Shown: positions 10,094 through 22,294, counted from the stretch's first letter. The stretch is DNA of 64,000 nt from Chloranthus sessilifolius (GCA_021018995.1 CM037587.1:67351604-67415603); one strand, 5' to 3'. A program made the numbers and translations. Notes: generated from the letters alone by a model not told the origin.

Positions 10094-12420
10094 TGCGTGA
10101 TTCCAAAACTGTGGTTTAATGCCAAGTATGTGCATTCTATATAATGACTGGGTAAATAATTTTTTATTAAAAAAATTGCCTTAAACCGTGATACCCACAG
10201 TTGAATTTGGGAATAATTTAAAAAAAAAAGAAAAAAAAAAAGATGAATAGCCTTCTAGTCACCAAATTCGATCAAATACATTTGGGCATGGAACAAGCCT
10301 AATAAGATTACTAGCCGAGTTGTGCTTCAGGCCATATTTATTTTGTAGCCAAATCTAGTGTGCACAGGCCCACTTAAAAAATGAGCCTCAAATGTTGAAC
10401 CAATCCCATGCTCCCAGCCTATCAGTTCTGTACTTGTTGTCCAAACCCTAGCCCAAAACATGCCAGAACTCAAAAGCCCTTTAGGCTGGCCTAATCCATA
10501 TATATCCCAGGTAACAAGTACTTCTCTAATGAGAACGGTTATAGTCATTATACTCAGTTTATTGGAAAAGGCTAAAAAAAATGTATCTTATAATGAACCC
10601 GGAATTGATAGAGAGATGAAAGAAATATATAACAAAGGTGAAATAAGCCATCGCCATCGATAAACCAATCGCCGCTCAATTTGTCTTAGAGTGCTCATTC
10701 AAGACTGGGGATCTAGAATCGATTCTTTATGGATCCAACATGTGAAAGAGCTGTTTGAAACACAAAATCCTCTAAAAAATTTATGGATGCGATGTGATGA
10801 GCCCATTACAAGATGGGTGGTCAATACAAAAACAAATTAGAACAATAGCAAAGATGGTTGGACTACTCCAAGAACAAGGATACAACAGCTCAGGTTACTC
10901 ATTTCTATAATCATTTGCACAAGTATTCATACAAAAAATGGCAAAAATAACCGTCCATAACAAGTCGAAACTAAAAATGCCTTCTCATACATCAATCTCA
11001 TTCCCTAGCCTCATCATCACATGCAATTTTAGTTGTGGACACAGTCTGATGTTTGATGAAATGGCTATCATGATTAAGATGCCGTGTTGAAAGAATCAAT
11101 GCTCATCTCTTAAAAGAGACAAATTATAATAATCTGTTAAGTTTGAACAATAATTAAATCATCTTCTTCCTCTTTTTTGATCGGCGAAGATGTAAATTCA
11201 TTGATGTTTACAAAAGAAAAGAAGGAAATCATATTCCAGCAAAAAATTGAGGCAATTACTTGATGAAAAATAACAATACTCACTAACAATAGAGACATGT
11301 AAAACCTGTAGGGATGCATATAGCACTGACAGCCTGTGATATGTAAAAACTATATGTATGCATATGGAAAATCTATAAGCCAATTGTTTGTAAAATGTCA
11401 TTTAATGAAGTCAAACTCAAACATGATCAAGTGCAGAAGCAAAAAGGTCTTTACAACCAAGCTGTAAGTTATGGGATTGGGCTACAGTCTAAACATAGAT
11501 AGCATTCAAGAATACAATTTGAATGTCAATTTGTATCGACCCCGATCGACCAATGCTTTTAACATGTAATTGCAAATATAAATGGTTCATTTTGGAAAAC
11601 TATCAAACAGTTTCTGGGCATCTAAAAGCAATTTGAAATGCAATACAGATTTTTGCAATCTATGAAACATAGAGAACCAAGAGAAGATTAAGATATTGTC
11701 ATTCTCTAATTCTTTTCATAAACCCATTAAGAAACTCAAACATCATCGATTAGGAACTCAGACTCATTCAAGAAACCAAACAATAAGATCTAATCATATT
11801 ATTTTTTTCCTGTCTAAAGCTTATATTTTCTCCATTAACCTCCATTAATGGACAACCAGGATGACGATAGATTCAGAAAAATATAAAACATGTAGAAAAC
11901 TCCAAGCTTAACTTTACAATGGACTAAATGCTTGGTATAAAAGATCCAAAACTCCAAGCTTAACTTTGCAATGTCATTCTCCAAATAAAAAGGTAAGAAA
12001 AAGTTTCAAAACCTAAAATATGTAATAATGGACTATCTATATAATAATAAAATCTGAAAGAAAAGAAAAATTATCCAAACCCTAAAATTTATTTCCTTTA
12101 TCATCAATAAATGCTACCAAAACTATCAAAATACAAAAATAAAACCCTAATTTACCTCAGATGTGAAATTAAACGGAGAATATCGCAATCGATCAGTGAA
12201 GATGAGAAATAGGCTAGAGCTGATGATCTTCGTCGGGGAAGATTAGAAATCGGCCAGAGCTGTTGATTATCGGCTATGAGAAAGGAGCTAGAGTTGATGA
12301 ACTTTGTTGGATATTTGGGAGAAAATATAATTTGTTCCCGCCCACAACATATTTGGGTGCTCATTTTTTTTGTCGAAGGTAAAGGTTACAGGTTCAAACC
12401 TGCTTAACCACAAAGTGAGG
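10094..12420. other. Right part of the CACTA element, no gene seen
   Basis: AT-rich sequence. A minus-strand frame near 12152-12364 starts by a GGGCGGGAACAAAT-like stretch and a possible donor (CTGAG|GTAAAT on the minus strand near 12155-12161). It may be a leftover first exon or 5' leader of the element's own lost gene, but nothing supports a protein call. Confidence 0.35.
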
Positions 12421-12530
12421 ACTTTAATGGGCCATTGCATTTGACAAGCCACTGATTAGGGCCGTTGTAGAGCAAGATTTATTTACAATGGCCGATAGCC
12501 GTGGTGTTCTTTAAGTCACTAATGTTGCAA
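12421..12530. repeat. CACTA subterminal repeats, right
   Basis: Weaker set of the same GGCC(A/G)TTG and CCGTTG cores as at the left end (for example GGGCCGTTGTAG at 12460-12471 and AATGGCCGATAGCC at 12487-12500). Confidence 0.55.
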
Positions 12531-12537
12531 ATTCTGC

Positions 12538-12551
12538 ATTTTCACGTAGTG
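12538..12551 (-). repeat. CACTA terminal inverted repeat, right
   Basis: ATTTTCACGTAGTG, reverse complement of 1392-1405, followed by ACA (12552-12554). Confidence 0.92.
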
Positions 12552-12554
12552 ACA
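12552..12554. repeat. 3-bp target site duplication (ACA), right copy
   Basis: Matches ACA at 1389-1391. Confidence 0.85.
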
Positions 12555-12639
12555 GCGTGTCTTAACATATCATATCATTATTCGATTTTGGGCTTAGGTT
12601 CCCACCCCGATTTTATTTCTAGCATGGGTGTTACCGATG

Positions 12640-14146
12640 GTATTAAAATATGACCTTGAAAGTACACAAGTTCAGATATACTAGGGCAAGTACAAGGGTG
12701 TTGAACCATAGGGATTTATTGTTTATCTCGATTCAAATTTTGTTTTATAATATACTTCTTAAGGTTAGATATCCTAAATTATTCTAAAACAAATAAAGTA
12801 AACCTAAATAGTTTGGAAATAAGAGAGGAGAAAGCAGCCTGGAATCTCTCTTGGATTTCAAATTCGCAAATAATAAAATATATTTCTTTTCTATAATGAA
12901 TCCTAGATACTCCCGCTCCAGGTTACAAGCTCAGTCACATCATATATGAATTAGAAAAATCTAATCATGAATTAGATAAACCTAATTGTCAAATTATCAT
13001 TTCACGAACCAACAAAATATACTCTACAAGGCCTAGTTCATCGATGAATATCTTATCTAGGCTAACCCCAATCCCTACAAGGCCAATGAGATTATTTTAA
13101 ATATGATTGCAACGTTATTATCACGTTCTCGATATATTCGAAAACTCGAACATGCAATCGTACCATAAGCGAAATTCAAAATAAAGAAAGAAACAGAATT
13201 TTATTGAATACTTATTTGAAATTTATAAAAGATCTCATCCTGAAGCTTTAAGCACGCATCGATTCAGAGAACTTCAAGATAACTGAATCAGGTTCTGATC
13301 GATGATCACATTCAATTTCCCTCCTAAACTACGGAGTCACACACCAAAGCTCTCTAGAAAAGTTCCAACGTGCGAGCCTCTCTAAACCTAAGCCTAGGGT
13401 CCTTATTTATAGAGTATAAGGCCCTAGCACAAGTATGCATGGCAATAAACTCTAAGGATCCCTAAAAATCCTCCAAGGAGACGAATCCATAAGGGAATCT
13501 GCGCTGCTTTGAGTTATCCAGTTGTAGAATGGAAATCCGGAGAAGATCTCGAACATCAGAAGATATTTGCACCTTGGTTTTCTCTTCAAAACTCTATTGT
13601 GACCGGTCGAAATTGGATTCTTGACTGACTGGCTTTCGATTTATGCTCCAAGCTTAACGTGCTTCGCAGGGCTTCAAATTTACTTGAACTCTTGATCGAT
13701 CGTAAATATATACTGATGTTTAATATGTTCTGCTCATTTAATTTCTGATCAGTCGAACAAGTTGTGACCGGTCAGTCTTGAATTTTCTAAAGCTGTCGAG
13801 AGTACTGACCAATCGAAACTGACTTTTCGACCAATCCATTTGGACTCTGTTTATTTTCTCTATTTTTCCTTTGGATCACTCCATAATGCGCAATCCTGAC
13901 CGGTCGAAAATGCAATCTTGGCCGGTCAGATTACCCTTTTGGTGCATTCCTTCATGGTTTCTTCAAAGGTTCTTGCAATTGCTTCAAGTTTCTTCTACAC
14001 TTTGTTGTTTTACCTCATTTTGTGTTTATTTGGCTTTTGCACCTATTGCAACACAACATGAACTAAAAGCACAAATTAGTGATCAAATGAGAGCTAACAA
14101 AGCCGAAATTTGGGGATAAATTATACTACTTTTGAGGCCGATCACA
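12640..14146 (-). repeat. LTR of an old minus-strand gypsy-type element (3' LTR)
   Basis: Read on the minus strand, the block starts TGATCGGCCTC at 14146 and is preceded by GGACTAGCAAAG then GTTTGAGGGTG. This is the same layout as just before the 3' LTR at 56222 (GGACTAGCAAAAC, TTTTGGGGTG, TGATCA). A minus-strand TATA box (TATAAATAAGG) lies at 13402-13412, comparable to the TATAAATAAG of the LTR at 56222. Several palindromic TGACCGGTCGAAA-type motifs occur at 13600-13925. The left border is approximate and no target duplication was confirmed. Confidence 0.55.
13402..13412 (-). promoter_or_regulatory. TATA box of the minus-strand LTR
   Basis: TATAAATAAGG on the minus strand, placed centrally in the LTR as expected for the start of its transcript. 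Confidence 0.5.
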
Positions 14147-16249
14147 CCCTCAAACCTCTACTTTGCTAGTCCTCGAGCAAAGGTAACATTAAGATCATAA
14201 CCTAGAAGCAAACTATTCTAATAATATACAAACCAATTTATGAAATTAAGAGCCACTTTCGTAGGGAGCGCGATTGCATTTAGCATTGGCAACAAACCTT
14301 TAAACCGCTAGGTTATCCCTAGTGGAGGAGTTGTGTCTCCTGAGGGTTTTCAGTGAAGACGCCCACAAATTTTTAAAATTGTTTCTAAAACCATCGTTAA
14401 AAGAGTTTTCAAAATTAGTTTTCCTACGATATATATATTTTAAAATCAAAACCTATAATCACTTCAACATGCCAACTTTCTTTTTTAAATACCGATGCCA
14501 TCATAATTCCACTGTTGCTTATTCTAATTAATCCACTACTTCGATCCTTAGATTAATCTTTCATCCATGCCAAGAGTGTTGTGTGTGCATGTGTCAATGC
14601 ATAAATCATTCTATCGTTGGATTAATTTAAATCAGAAATCGTCGGATCCCAAGTATTGGCTCAATCCTCACTTTAGGTATACACTCACAATAGAGTTACT
14701 TCGATGAATGGTTTACTATTTCGCTCACATGTGAGATGGATTTGCAATACAAATAAAATGATCCCACATAATATAAGAAAGACGGTGTATCAAAGAAATT
14801 AAAAAGTAATCTCATAGAGAATGATGTTCGAATCCTATGCATGTTATACCAAGTACCAGTAATTGTATCATCACTCTCTACAAGGCATTTATCAATCAAG
14901 ATTGGATCACAAAGGTCTTTTTCAGGGTTGCAATGAGGCTCGGGTGAAGGTTATGAAAGAAAGGAAAATTGGATTCAATTTTCTTTGAGAAATCGGAAAA
15001 GATTACCACAGATTTTCTCATTTTCTATTATTTCTTTTTCGAATTTTTCAGAATTTTCATTTTCTTTTTCTCTCCCCTTTTCCTTCTTTTCATTCCTTCA
15101 TTATCTTTTTAATACCACATATTTTTCATTAATTTTTCACTTTTCTACCTTTATTACATATATTTTTCTTTCGTTTTCTTTTTCTCTCCCCTTTTTTTTC
15201 TTTTCAATTCTGTCATATGCTTCTTGCAAGCATCACTCCATTTCATTTTTCACCTCCTCTATTGCTCCCATCCTTTTTTCCTAATTTCTCAGAGATTGAA
15301 AGGTAAAGTTTAACATTTATAACACTGGTGTGGGGTATGGCTAATGAGGTTTATCAAGAATTAGATATAGTAAAATATTTCAATAAGGCCCAAGAGGGGT
15401 GCAATAAAGGTAAATCAGTATAAGGTGGGGCAATTTTGGGCACAAAGGAGCCAATAGATGGCCTTTGATTTTTCCTTTCCCGGTGGTAGCGATGCCTATT
15501 TGTTTTGAGTTCAAATACAATGGGTTCTAGTACAATAGTATAAACAATGCATAATCAACGAACCGAGATAAAGCATATGAGATTAAAACAATTAAGCACA
15601 AATTTCAAAGATACTCCGAATTTATTTTAGCACTCATCAAGAATGAGGTAAAGGTTCTAAAGCATTCCGAGTTTACTCAATTTTAAAATCCTAAAATTCC
15701 ATATTTAAACTAATCCATCGATTTTCAGACCTAAGCTTGGTGAAAGTGCAAAAAACAATTTATGCAAAGAATTCAGACATGTCCTTAAATGTTTGCAAAG
15801 GAGTCAATTATCCTAAACAACAACAGTTTTATCTTGGCATGAATATTCAAAAATTAAAATTCACATGCATCTTTAATTACATTTTGAAAACTACAACAAA
15901 GTAACTCATGATGGTTTAAAACAAAATACGGTATTGAGGGTGTATTTTATAGTGATTCGGCATATCATATGAAAATTAAAAATCATAAACCACACATTTG
16001 ACACAACATCCCCAAACCTAAGTGGTGCTATATCCTCATTGTACAAAACAGAAAACAATAGAAACAATAAGAGGTTAATAGCATGACAACATAGCCCCAA
16101 GAGAGCTAGCCTAATGTCCCTTATGCTAGCGGCTAGATGAAGGGGGAGGAGGTGGCGGCAAGGTGACACCCTTTCCGTGAGAGGGGAGAGGAGAACCACC
16201 TATATTTCTTCTAGCGATGCTTCTGTTATGAAGTTAAACCCCTGATGTT

Positions 16250-16420
16250 TGACAGATCGAAACTATTTCGATCGGTCAAAACACAACAAAAGGCAATAAG
16301 AACATTAATGCTTATTAAATCGACCGGTCGACTCAGACTCGATCAGTCACAATTTGCGGTGTTCTTCCCTTCTAGAACAAGTCGACTGGTCGAAATCTAA
16401 TTCGATCGGTCAAAATTTGG
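16250..16420. repeat. Cluster of CGACCGGTCG-type palindromes
   Basis: Several near-copies of the self-complementary core GACCGGTC (for example CGACCGGTCGAC at 16321-16332) appear with GATCGGTC and GACTGGTC variants. Related clusters are at 13600-13925 and 57755-58130. Confidence 0.6.
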
Positions 16421-16635
16421 TGGAGAACTCAGTTCTCAACCCAGACTTTGTCATACTTAGTTAACTTTTTATTTTCTTTTTTGTTATATCTTTATCCTAA
16501 ACTCCTACTTCCTGCACACACACCAAATATGTTAAATCTAATAAAACTATTCCTAAATTAGGACTTTATAGTGGACTTGGGTTACCTCCCAAGAAGCCCT
16601 ACGGATGTGTTGGTAGCTCGACTAGATCGATGTGC

Positions 16636-16946
16636 TTATTGTGGTACTGGTGGGTCAGGGGAAGATAGAGTTTCCCCAGTCATCACATGACCTTTTAGAT
16701 TATTCACCGGTTGAGATGATAACCGACCCTCATCCCTTATGTTTAAAGCAATCGCTAGTTGCCCTAGTTGGGTTTCTAGCTTGGCAATCGACTGCGTATG
16801 GGAATGGAGCAACTGCATTTACTGTTGAGATTGTTGCTACTAGTTTTAGGCTGCTTGCAACAAAGTCTCTTCAAAATTATTGTTACTCCACCGAGGTTTA
16901 CATTGTTGCTGGCCTAGAATTGCGGGGGCAGTGAGTTAAATGCAAG
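16636..16946 (-). pseudogene. gag C-terminal remnant, minus-strand element
   Basis: The minus strand reads HTQSIAKLETQLGQLAIAL, then RLSSQPVNN. This is the coiled-coil tail typical of gag in Athila and related elements. It parallels SITRLETQVEQL in the plus-strand element at 36950-36990. Upstream (to about 16940) a disturbed frame still shows PPQF and WSNNNFEETL-like wording. The beginning of gag, the primer site and most of the 5' LTR are missing. Confidence 0.55.
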
Positions 16947-17908
16947 TGTAGACACCCAAATTTGGCCCAAGGCCCGATCGAAACATATTTCAAGAGAGAC
17001 GTGTCTCATAGCTTTTGATGGCATGTATGAAACCCTTAGGAACCCTTCCAAGACCTTAGGAGCCATCCTAAACCCTTAGGAATTACCCTAGATCTCTTAA
17101 GAACCTTCCCAAACCCTTAGAAACTAATCCCGACCCTTAGAACCTATCCCAAACCTAAACCTAGATTTCCCAAACAATGGATGAAGAGTGCTACAACAGG
17201 ACTAAGTGTGATATTTTATTATAATCGAATCTTATACCATTGAAAAGTAGAAGTCTTCAGTTGTCCAACGGGCCAAGAATCACCCCAATCGGAGCTGTAT
17301 ACGCAAAGATATCACATTCTGAACCTGAAGGGCATAATGGTAAATTCATGCGACCCCGCTTAGGGATTTGGTGCAACTAATAGTTGCGCCAGCTATAGGT
17401 GAATTTGATGTAACTAATAGTTGTGTCAGCTATAAGTGGGTCCTCCCGTGGGCAGCCAACTTCCTAAGCACTGTTCAAACACTGTTTGACTGTGCATATG
17501 CTTGGTGCAACTAATAGTTGCGCCAGGCATATGAACAGTAATTATATATGTTTGCCTCAAAAATTGAGATTGGGGTTTGACTTGTTGACCATCTTGACCT
17601 TTGGGGTGTGTTTTGTTAGTTCTGTTGCACCCATTTACTACCTATGTGTAACCCCTTAAGTGGTTTAAAGTCTCACCCTATCATCCACCATTAGAGCAAC
17701 TTCTCATATTTTTTAAGGCTCCAAAAATTATAGGAAACCTTAGATGGCCCATTACCTAATTGCTAATATCAATTAACCTCTAAGCACCCTCCTAACCTCT
17801 CTTTTTCTTATAAATAGAGAGGCACCACCCCTTGCAAATGGCTTGAAAAAATTTACAATTAAGAGATTAAGGAGCCCTTTCTCTCTCTCTTCTAGTGCAC
17901 CATTCCCA
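16947..17908 (+). repeat. Truncated LTR of the element 1/element 2 family
   Basis: Starts TGTAGACACCCAAATTTGGC, identical to the LTR start of elements 1 and 2. It continues through the family's marker parts: AAACCCTTAGGAACC, the palindromes GGTGCAACTAATAGTTGCGCC (17370-17390 and near 17503) and a TATA box (17809-17817). It stops after TGCACCATTCCC, where the complete LTRs continue for about another 500 bases. It is a third, partial copy inserted into the minus-strand element. Confidence 0.85.
17809..17817 (+). promoter_or_regulatory. TATA box in the truncated LTR
   Basis: TATAAATAG followed by AGAGGCACC, equivalent to the boxes in the four complete LTRs of this family. Confidence 0.6.
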
Positions 17909-17970
17909 AATGAGAGCTAACAAGGCCGAAATTTGGGGATAAATTGTATTACTTTTGAAGCCGATCATTT
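17909..17970 (-). repeat. Start of the 5' LTR of the minus-strand element (fragment)
   Basis: About 62 bases nearly identical to 14085-14146, including the TGATCGGC terminus on the minus strand. Its position, on the far side of the gag scrap, fits the outer end of the 5' LTR. The rest was replaced by the truncated LTR at 16947-17908. Confidence 0.5.
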
Positions 17971-18691
17971 ATGTTTACTGTCCCCATCCAAATTTCATAT
18001 TTGTGTGGGCTTAAGTCCCCACTATCTTAACATTTCGTATCTTAATATGTCCATTTCTTGTCTTTACTTAAAACTTATTTTGAATGGGCCACAGTGCAAT
18101 AGGCTTCACTAAACTACGCTTCTTAAGGGACAGGTTCCGTAGTAACCTGGATGTACTTTGTGTGGCATCCCATATGACCATAGAGGAGTTGCATCTGTAC
18201 ATGGATGCCTACATTCTAAGTTTCATGTGATCATAAAAGAAATCTCTCCGTGGCGAAGGCTTCTATTATGTATCATGTCTTATTCTTAACTTTTCATGCG
18301 TATGCCCTATCGTAATTTTTTACATGATACATGTCATATGATAATGGTGAAACATATATCGGATAGAAACTAAGCATGCACCCTAAACATTGGTATCCAT
18401 CAAGAAAATTGATATAAGGCATAAGACATGAAGCATTGAATAAAAATAGTAAATAAGAAATATTTAACCATATTTATTCTATGATTGAATCTATTTACTC
18501 TTTATTAGGGTTAGTTGTATCTATGGAACTTGATTATTTGATCAATAAAATGATCAGACATGATTCATATTCTAGAGAGGCACATGAGTCCATTCCAGGG
18601 CCTTAGGAGCCTTACAAGGGGTAATGGACATTCTCATTGTGTCCAGAAGGTTCAAAAGCTATAAGATTGAGTCTTGTTTTGCATAAATCAG
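17971..18691. other. Flank between two gypsy elements
   Basis: No gene recognised. The text (for example GAGAGGCACATGAGTCCATT near 18575) has the look of old copia-type sequence, but I cannot assign it. It forms the left side of the insertion site of the 18697-57692 element. Confidence 0.3.
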
Positions 18692-18696
18692 ATGTC
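18692..18696. repeat. Target site duplication ATGTC, left
   Basis: Identical to 57693-57697, on the other side of the 39-kb composite. Confidence 0.8.
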
Positions 18697-19316
18697 TGAT
18701 CAGTCACATAATTTACCATTTTATCACCCTTAACTTAGTGGTGCTAGGACTTAGTTTGCTACTAACGAAATACTGATGTGCAGATATTAGAGATAAGTAG
18801 TAAATTAGAGCCTAAGTGCTAATTTTTGTCAAAATGAAATCAAAAAGCAATAAGAAAGACGACTGAGCAAAAAAGACGATTTGCCACTACTGAAGATAGA
18901 AAATTGTAAATTTACGATTCTTCAAAAGAGACAAAAAGAGAAAAGCGATAAAGCGTAATCTAGAAAATCGTCAACTATGAGGAAGCTATGAGAAATAGAA
19001 AGTCGTAACTAACAATTCTCTCGAAAGAAGCTATGAAAGACAGAAAATCATGATTAACGATTTTCTAGAAAAAGAATGATTATCTAAAGCTCTCCTCTTT
19101 GTTGTTGTTGCTGATCATGTGAGGATTGTCACCACCATATCTAGAATTAGAAGACTCCTATAATTATAAGTTCCGCGGATCACAGATCTGAGAAGATTGA
19201 TGAAGATTGATATTCCAAAGAACTCTGCTGCTGCTTGATAAAGAATACTCTAGAAGCGCATCAACTAAAGGAAGCAAGGAAAGATGAAATTAGTCATTAG
19301 AGTTATATTAGGATAC
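18697..19316 (+). repeat. 5' LTR of the non-autonomous element, first part
   Basis: Aligns with 56222-56856 of the right LTR. It includes an array of imperfect inverted repeats built on GAAAATCGT...ACGATTTTC (18890-19080). It is cut after GGATAC by element 1. Confidence 0.85.
19312..19316. repeat. Target site duplication GATAC of element 1, left
   Basis: Repeated at 35356-35360. The undisturbed right LTR has a single GATAC at the equivalent place. Confidence 0.85.
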
Positions 19317-20825
19317 TGTAGACACCCAAATTCGGCCCAAGGCCTGATCGAAACTCATTTTGAGAGAGGTACACTTCTGAGCTCTTAATGGCATGTATGA
19401 AACCCTTAGGAACCTTCCCGACCCTTAGAATCCGTTCTAAACCTAAACCTAACCTCCCAAGCCTTGGAAAAAGGAAGGGTACATTAGAACCAGCTACGAC
19501 CGTCTACTATAATCAAATCTCATATCATTCAAAAGTAGAATTCGTCAGCTTTCCAACGGTCTAAGAATCGCCCCAATCTGAGTTACATATCAAAAGATAT
19601 GGCAGTCCGAATCCAGAGAGCAAAAAGAGAATTTCAAGTGGTCCCCTAGGGATTTGGCGTAACTAATAGTTGCGCCAGTTATAATTTTGCCTGGCACAAT
19701 TATTAGTTGCGCCAGTTTTAAAGGTGGGCCCCACCCTCGCGGGCCAACTTCCAGGCACTGTTCATTACTATTTTACGATACATTTACCTGACGTAATTAT
19801 TAGTTGCGCTAGGCATATGAACAATAACTCATGGTTTTTCCCCCAAAATTCATGATTGGGGTTTGACTTGTTGACCACCTCGACCTTTGGGGTATATTTT
19901 GCTAGTTCTATTGCTCCCTTTTAATGCCTATTTGCAACCCTTTGAGTGGCTTAAAGTCCCAACCCATCATCCACCATTAGAATCACCTTCACACCTTTTT
20001 AAGCTCTCAAAATCCTAGGAAACCTTAGATTTGAGATTACCTAATTGCTAACCCCAATTAGCATATAAGTGGTCTCCTAATCCACCATTTTCTTATAAAT
20101 AGATACCCCCACCCCTTGGTTTAGGGGTTGAGAATTTCTACCTAAGAGAGAAAGAGCTTAAAGTGAGATGATCTTTCTCCCTTTGGTGCACACCTCCCAT
20201 ACAAAAACCAGAATTCAAAAACCTCTTCTCACCCTTGCCTTTCATGGAAAGCCCCTAGGTTAGGTGTGTGTGATCCCCTAGCCTCTCTTCTCTACCTCTT
20301 AGCTTCAAGTCTTAGGAGTTAGAAACCATATTTCATACCATACAAAGCCTTCAAGAGCTTATCAAAGCAAGCCATGCAAGGCTCTCCTACGGTGTTACAA
20401 GGGCTTGAGGGCTCCGGCTCTCCCCTTTCTTCTCCTATCTCTTTTTGGCTCTTCTCATCCTTGCATTTGTGTCGTTACGCCGTCGAATTTTTGATAGGAA
20501 CGGAGGGACACAAATAAGATTCTAAGCCCTTTTGGGCAAGAGGAAGCTATTTTCTTTTCTTTTATGTCATTTCTAGTTTGGCCATAAGTAGAGACCGCGT
20601 TAAGCGGGTTGATCGGGTGCCTAACACCTTCTCGATCGATAACCGAAGCCCCTACCCAAGAGCCTTTGGTGTGGACTAGATTTAGAGTCATATTTTTAGC
20701 ACTTCGATGCTCATAAAAATGAACTAAGTTTCCCGGGACACCGAAAGCCCCGGATGGCGACTCTATATTTTTTGCAAGCGAGCGCATCGCCGTGACGGGA
20801 TGGTCACAAATCCCACAGTTGCACA
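19317..20825 (+). repeat. Element 1 5' LTR
   Basis: 1509 bases, TGTAGACACCC...TTGCACA. It carries palindromes GGCGTAACTAATAGTTGCGCC and relatives (19656-19715, 19795-19820). It lacks one 48-base palindrome-bearing unit that is present in the 3' LTR (1557 bases). Confidence 0.9.
20094..20102 (+). promoter_or_regulatory. TATA box, element 1 5' LTR
   Basis: TATAAATAG followed by ATACCCCCACCCCTTGG. Conserved in all LTR copies, so the transcript probably starts about 30 bases downstream. Confidence 0.65.
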
Positions 20826-20827
20826 GA

Positions 20828-20845
20828 TGGCGACTCTGCTGGGGA
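20828..20845 (+). other. Element 1 primer binding site (tRNA-Arg type)
   Basis: TGGCGACTCTGCTGGGGA begins two bases after the LTR end. It resembles the tRNA-Arg primer site reported for Tat/Ogre elements. The same sequence is at 41166-41183 in element 2. Confidence 0.75.
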
Positions 20846-22294
20846 ATAGCTAGTAGAGGTTCCCCTTGAATTAGGCCTCTTTTTTTTATTTTCCTAATAT
20901 TTTATTACTATTATTTTTATTTTTATTTTTATTTTATTTTTGCTATTTTTTTACTCACTCTTCGATTAAGTCATTTTACTTACCCCTACTTTTATGTCAT
21001 TTACGAACCTTAGCCGATTGGTGGGCCTACTTGCGCATAGTCTTTAAATTTCTTTATTTTTCCGTTATTTTAAGTGCCTTAGCCGATCAGCGGGCCTACT
21101 TGAGTATTGTCTTTTAATTATTTTAATTTTTTATCATTTAAAGTGCCTTAGCCGATTGGCAGGCCTACTTGTGTAAAAATATTCCGACAGTGAACGCCAG
21201 CCCGTAGTGGGGGCACGAGATCATCACCTCCGGTCTTTGAACTAAAGAAAACTTCCATAAAAAAAAGGCTTTGAAAAAAAAATTTAAATTGAACCAAGAA
21301 TAGAGAGCTTAATTAACTTGTTTTTATGGGGTAGATTTTAAAAGGGTTAGATTTAGGCACACATACAACCACCCGAGTCTTAGTATGGTGGTAGCCCCTA
21401 GTGGTGATGATCTAGAAAAGTCCCAGCCCACCTAGTATCTGAGAAGACGCTTGCGCCGGAGGTATATCGGGTGGGTTCCCATTCCAAAGCTTAAAATCCT
21501 TTAGGTGCGGTGAGGAGAGAAGCAATCATGAAAAAATAGCTCAGTTCCCGGAAGCCTAGCTTCCACAAAAACCTAAAAAAAGAGACTCATTTTGGGTGTT
21601 GGCTATTGCTGCCATACAGATCTGGAGTCCCATATTAGCCTGGCGCAAGTATTAGTTGTGTCAATACAAAAAGCTGGAATTTGTAACTGGTGCAACTAAT
21701 AGTTGCGCCAGCTTTAAATCCTCAATTTTTACCTTGGCGTAACTAATAGTTGTGCTAGTGTAAAAAAGGGATCCTACTACCTAGGCGAGTGTATTAGTCG
21801 TGCTAGGCTTGTTCTATACAACACCAGCCCGAATCTGTGGCCTTTTTCACCTCCTGAGTCTCTCGATCAATGTGCTTAGTTCCTTTGTTTGGGCCCCGCC
21901 ATCTCCGACACCCAATACGCCCCCACCGATCAAAAAAGGGCAACTTCTTTTTGGCACATTTCGGGGGATCAGGTTGTTTGCCTCGATTTCCATGCTTTCA
22001 ATAGATCGAAGTTTCTCCTTCGATTCTTCCGGAGTGCGTCGGAATCGTCACCGCGGGTCTTGAATTAAGGTACGAGAGCCACCCGAAAAGGAAATTCCAA
22101 GGCCTCGGAACCTTTGTTTTTCAAAAAATTTTCTAAAAATTAAAAAATAAAAAACAAATCAAAACCCAAAAAATATATATATTGTTTGTGGTGCCGGCAC
22201 AACGGCATCATCTTGCCCTCCACCGTCCCATAGGGGAAGAAGGACGATTTTTGGCCCTTATCCAAGGCACCCTTACCCAATCTGTTCCCGTAGA
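20846..22294 (+). repeat. Element 1 untranslated leader with tandem and palindromic repeats
   Basis: Holds three tandem units starting GCCTTAGCCGAT (or similar) and GGGCCTACTTG at about 21005-21175. Further on are four copies of the CAACTAATAGTTG palindrome family at about 21640-21800. No coding sequence is evident. The same order occurs in element 2. Confidence 0.7.

Larger units (their letters stand above)
1392..12551. mobile_element. Non-autonomous CACTA (En/Spm-type) DNA transposon carrying host gene fragments
   Basis: The left end reads CACTACGTGAAAAT and the right end is its exact reverse complement, giving 14-bp terminal inverted repeats. Both ends are flanked by the trinucleotide ACA (1389-1391 and 12552-12554), the 3-bp target duplication expected of CACTA elements. 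Inside each end are subterminal repeats based on CAACGG/CCGTTG. No transposase (TNPD or TNPA type) could be recognised, so the element would depend on a transposase supplied in trans. The 11.16-kb interior instead holds broken exons of several unrelated plant genes. Those in the left part lie on the minus strand and those further right on the plus strand, as seen when CACTA or Pack-type elements capture genes. The ends are directly visible. The capture is inferred from protein similarity recalled from memory. Confidence 0.9.
14147..16946 (-). mobile_element. Internal region of the minus-strand non-autonomous gypsy element
   Basis: On the minus strand, a GTACAATGAGGATATAG segment followed by TTAGGTTTGGGGATG lies at about 16000-16045, and a second purine tract is next to the LTR at 14147. 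The same pair occurs in the plus-strand element (38435-38475 and 56212-56221). The two motifs are about 1.85 kb apart here and about 1.65 kb apart there once its insertion is removed. The interior lacks pol. Near the right edge a gag scrap is visible. T-rich low-complexity sequence fills 14985-15290. The element belongs to the same broad group as the 18697-57692 element but is more decayed. Confidence 0.5.

Noticed and set aside
10327..10548. Minus-strand frame starting MTITVLIREVL
   Set aside because: No family match, biased by repeat-like text, and without splice or start context.
14985..15284. Frame rich in Phe and Ser, resembling a membrane protein
   Set aside because: It arises from a T-rich low-complexity stretch within a dead element.
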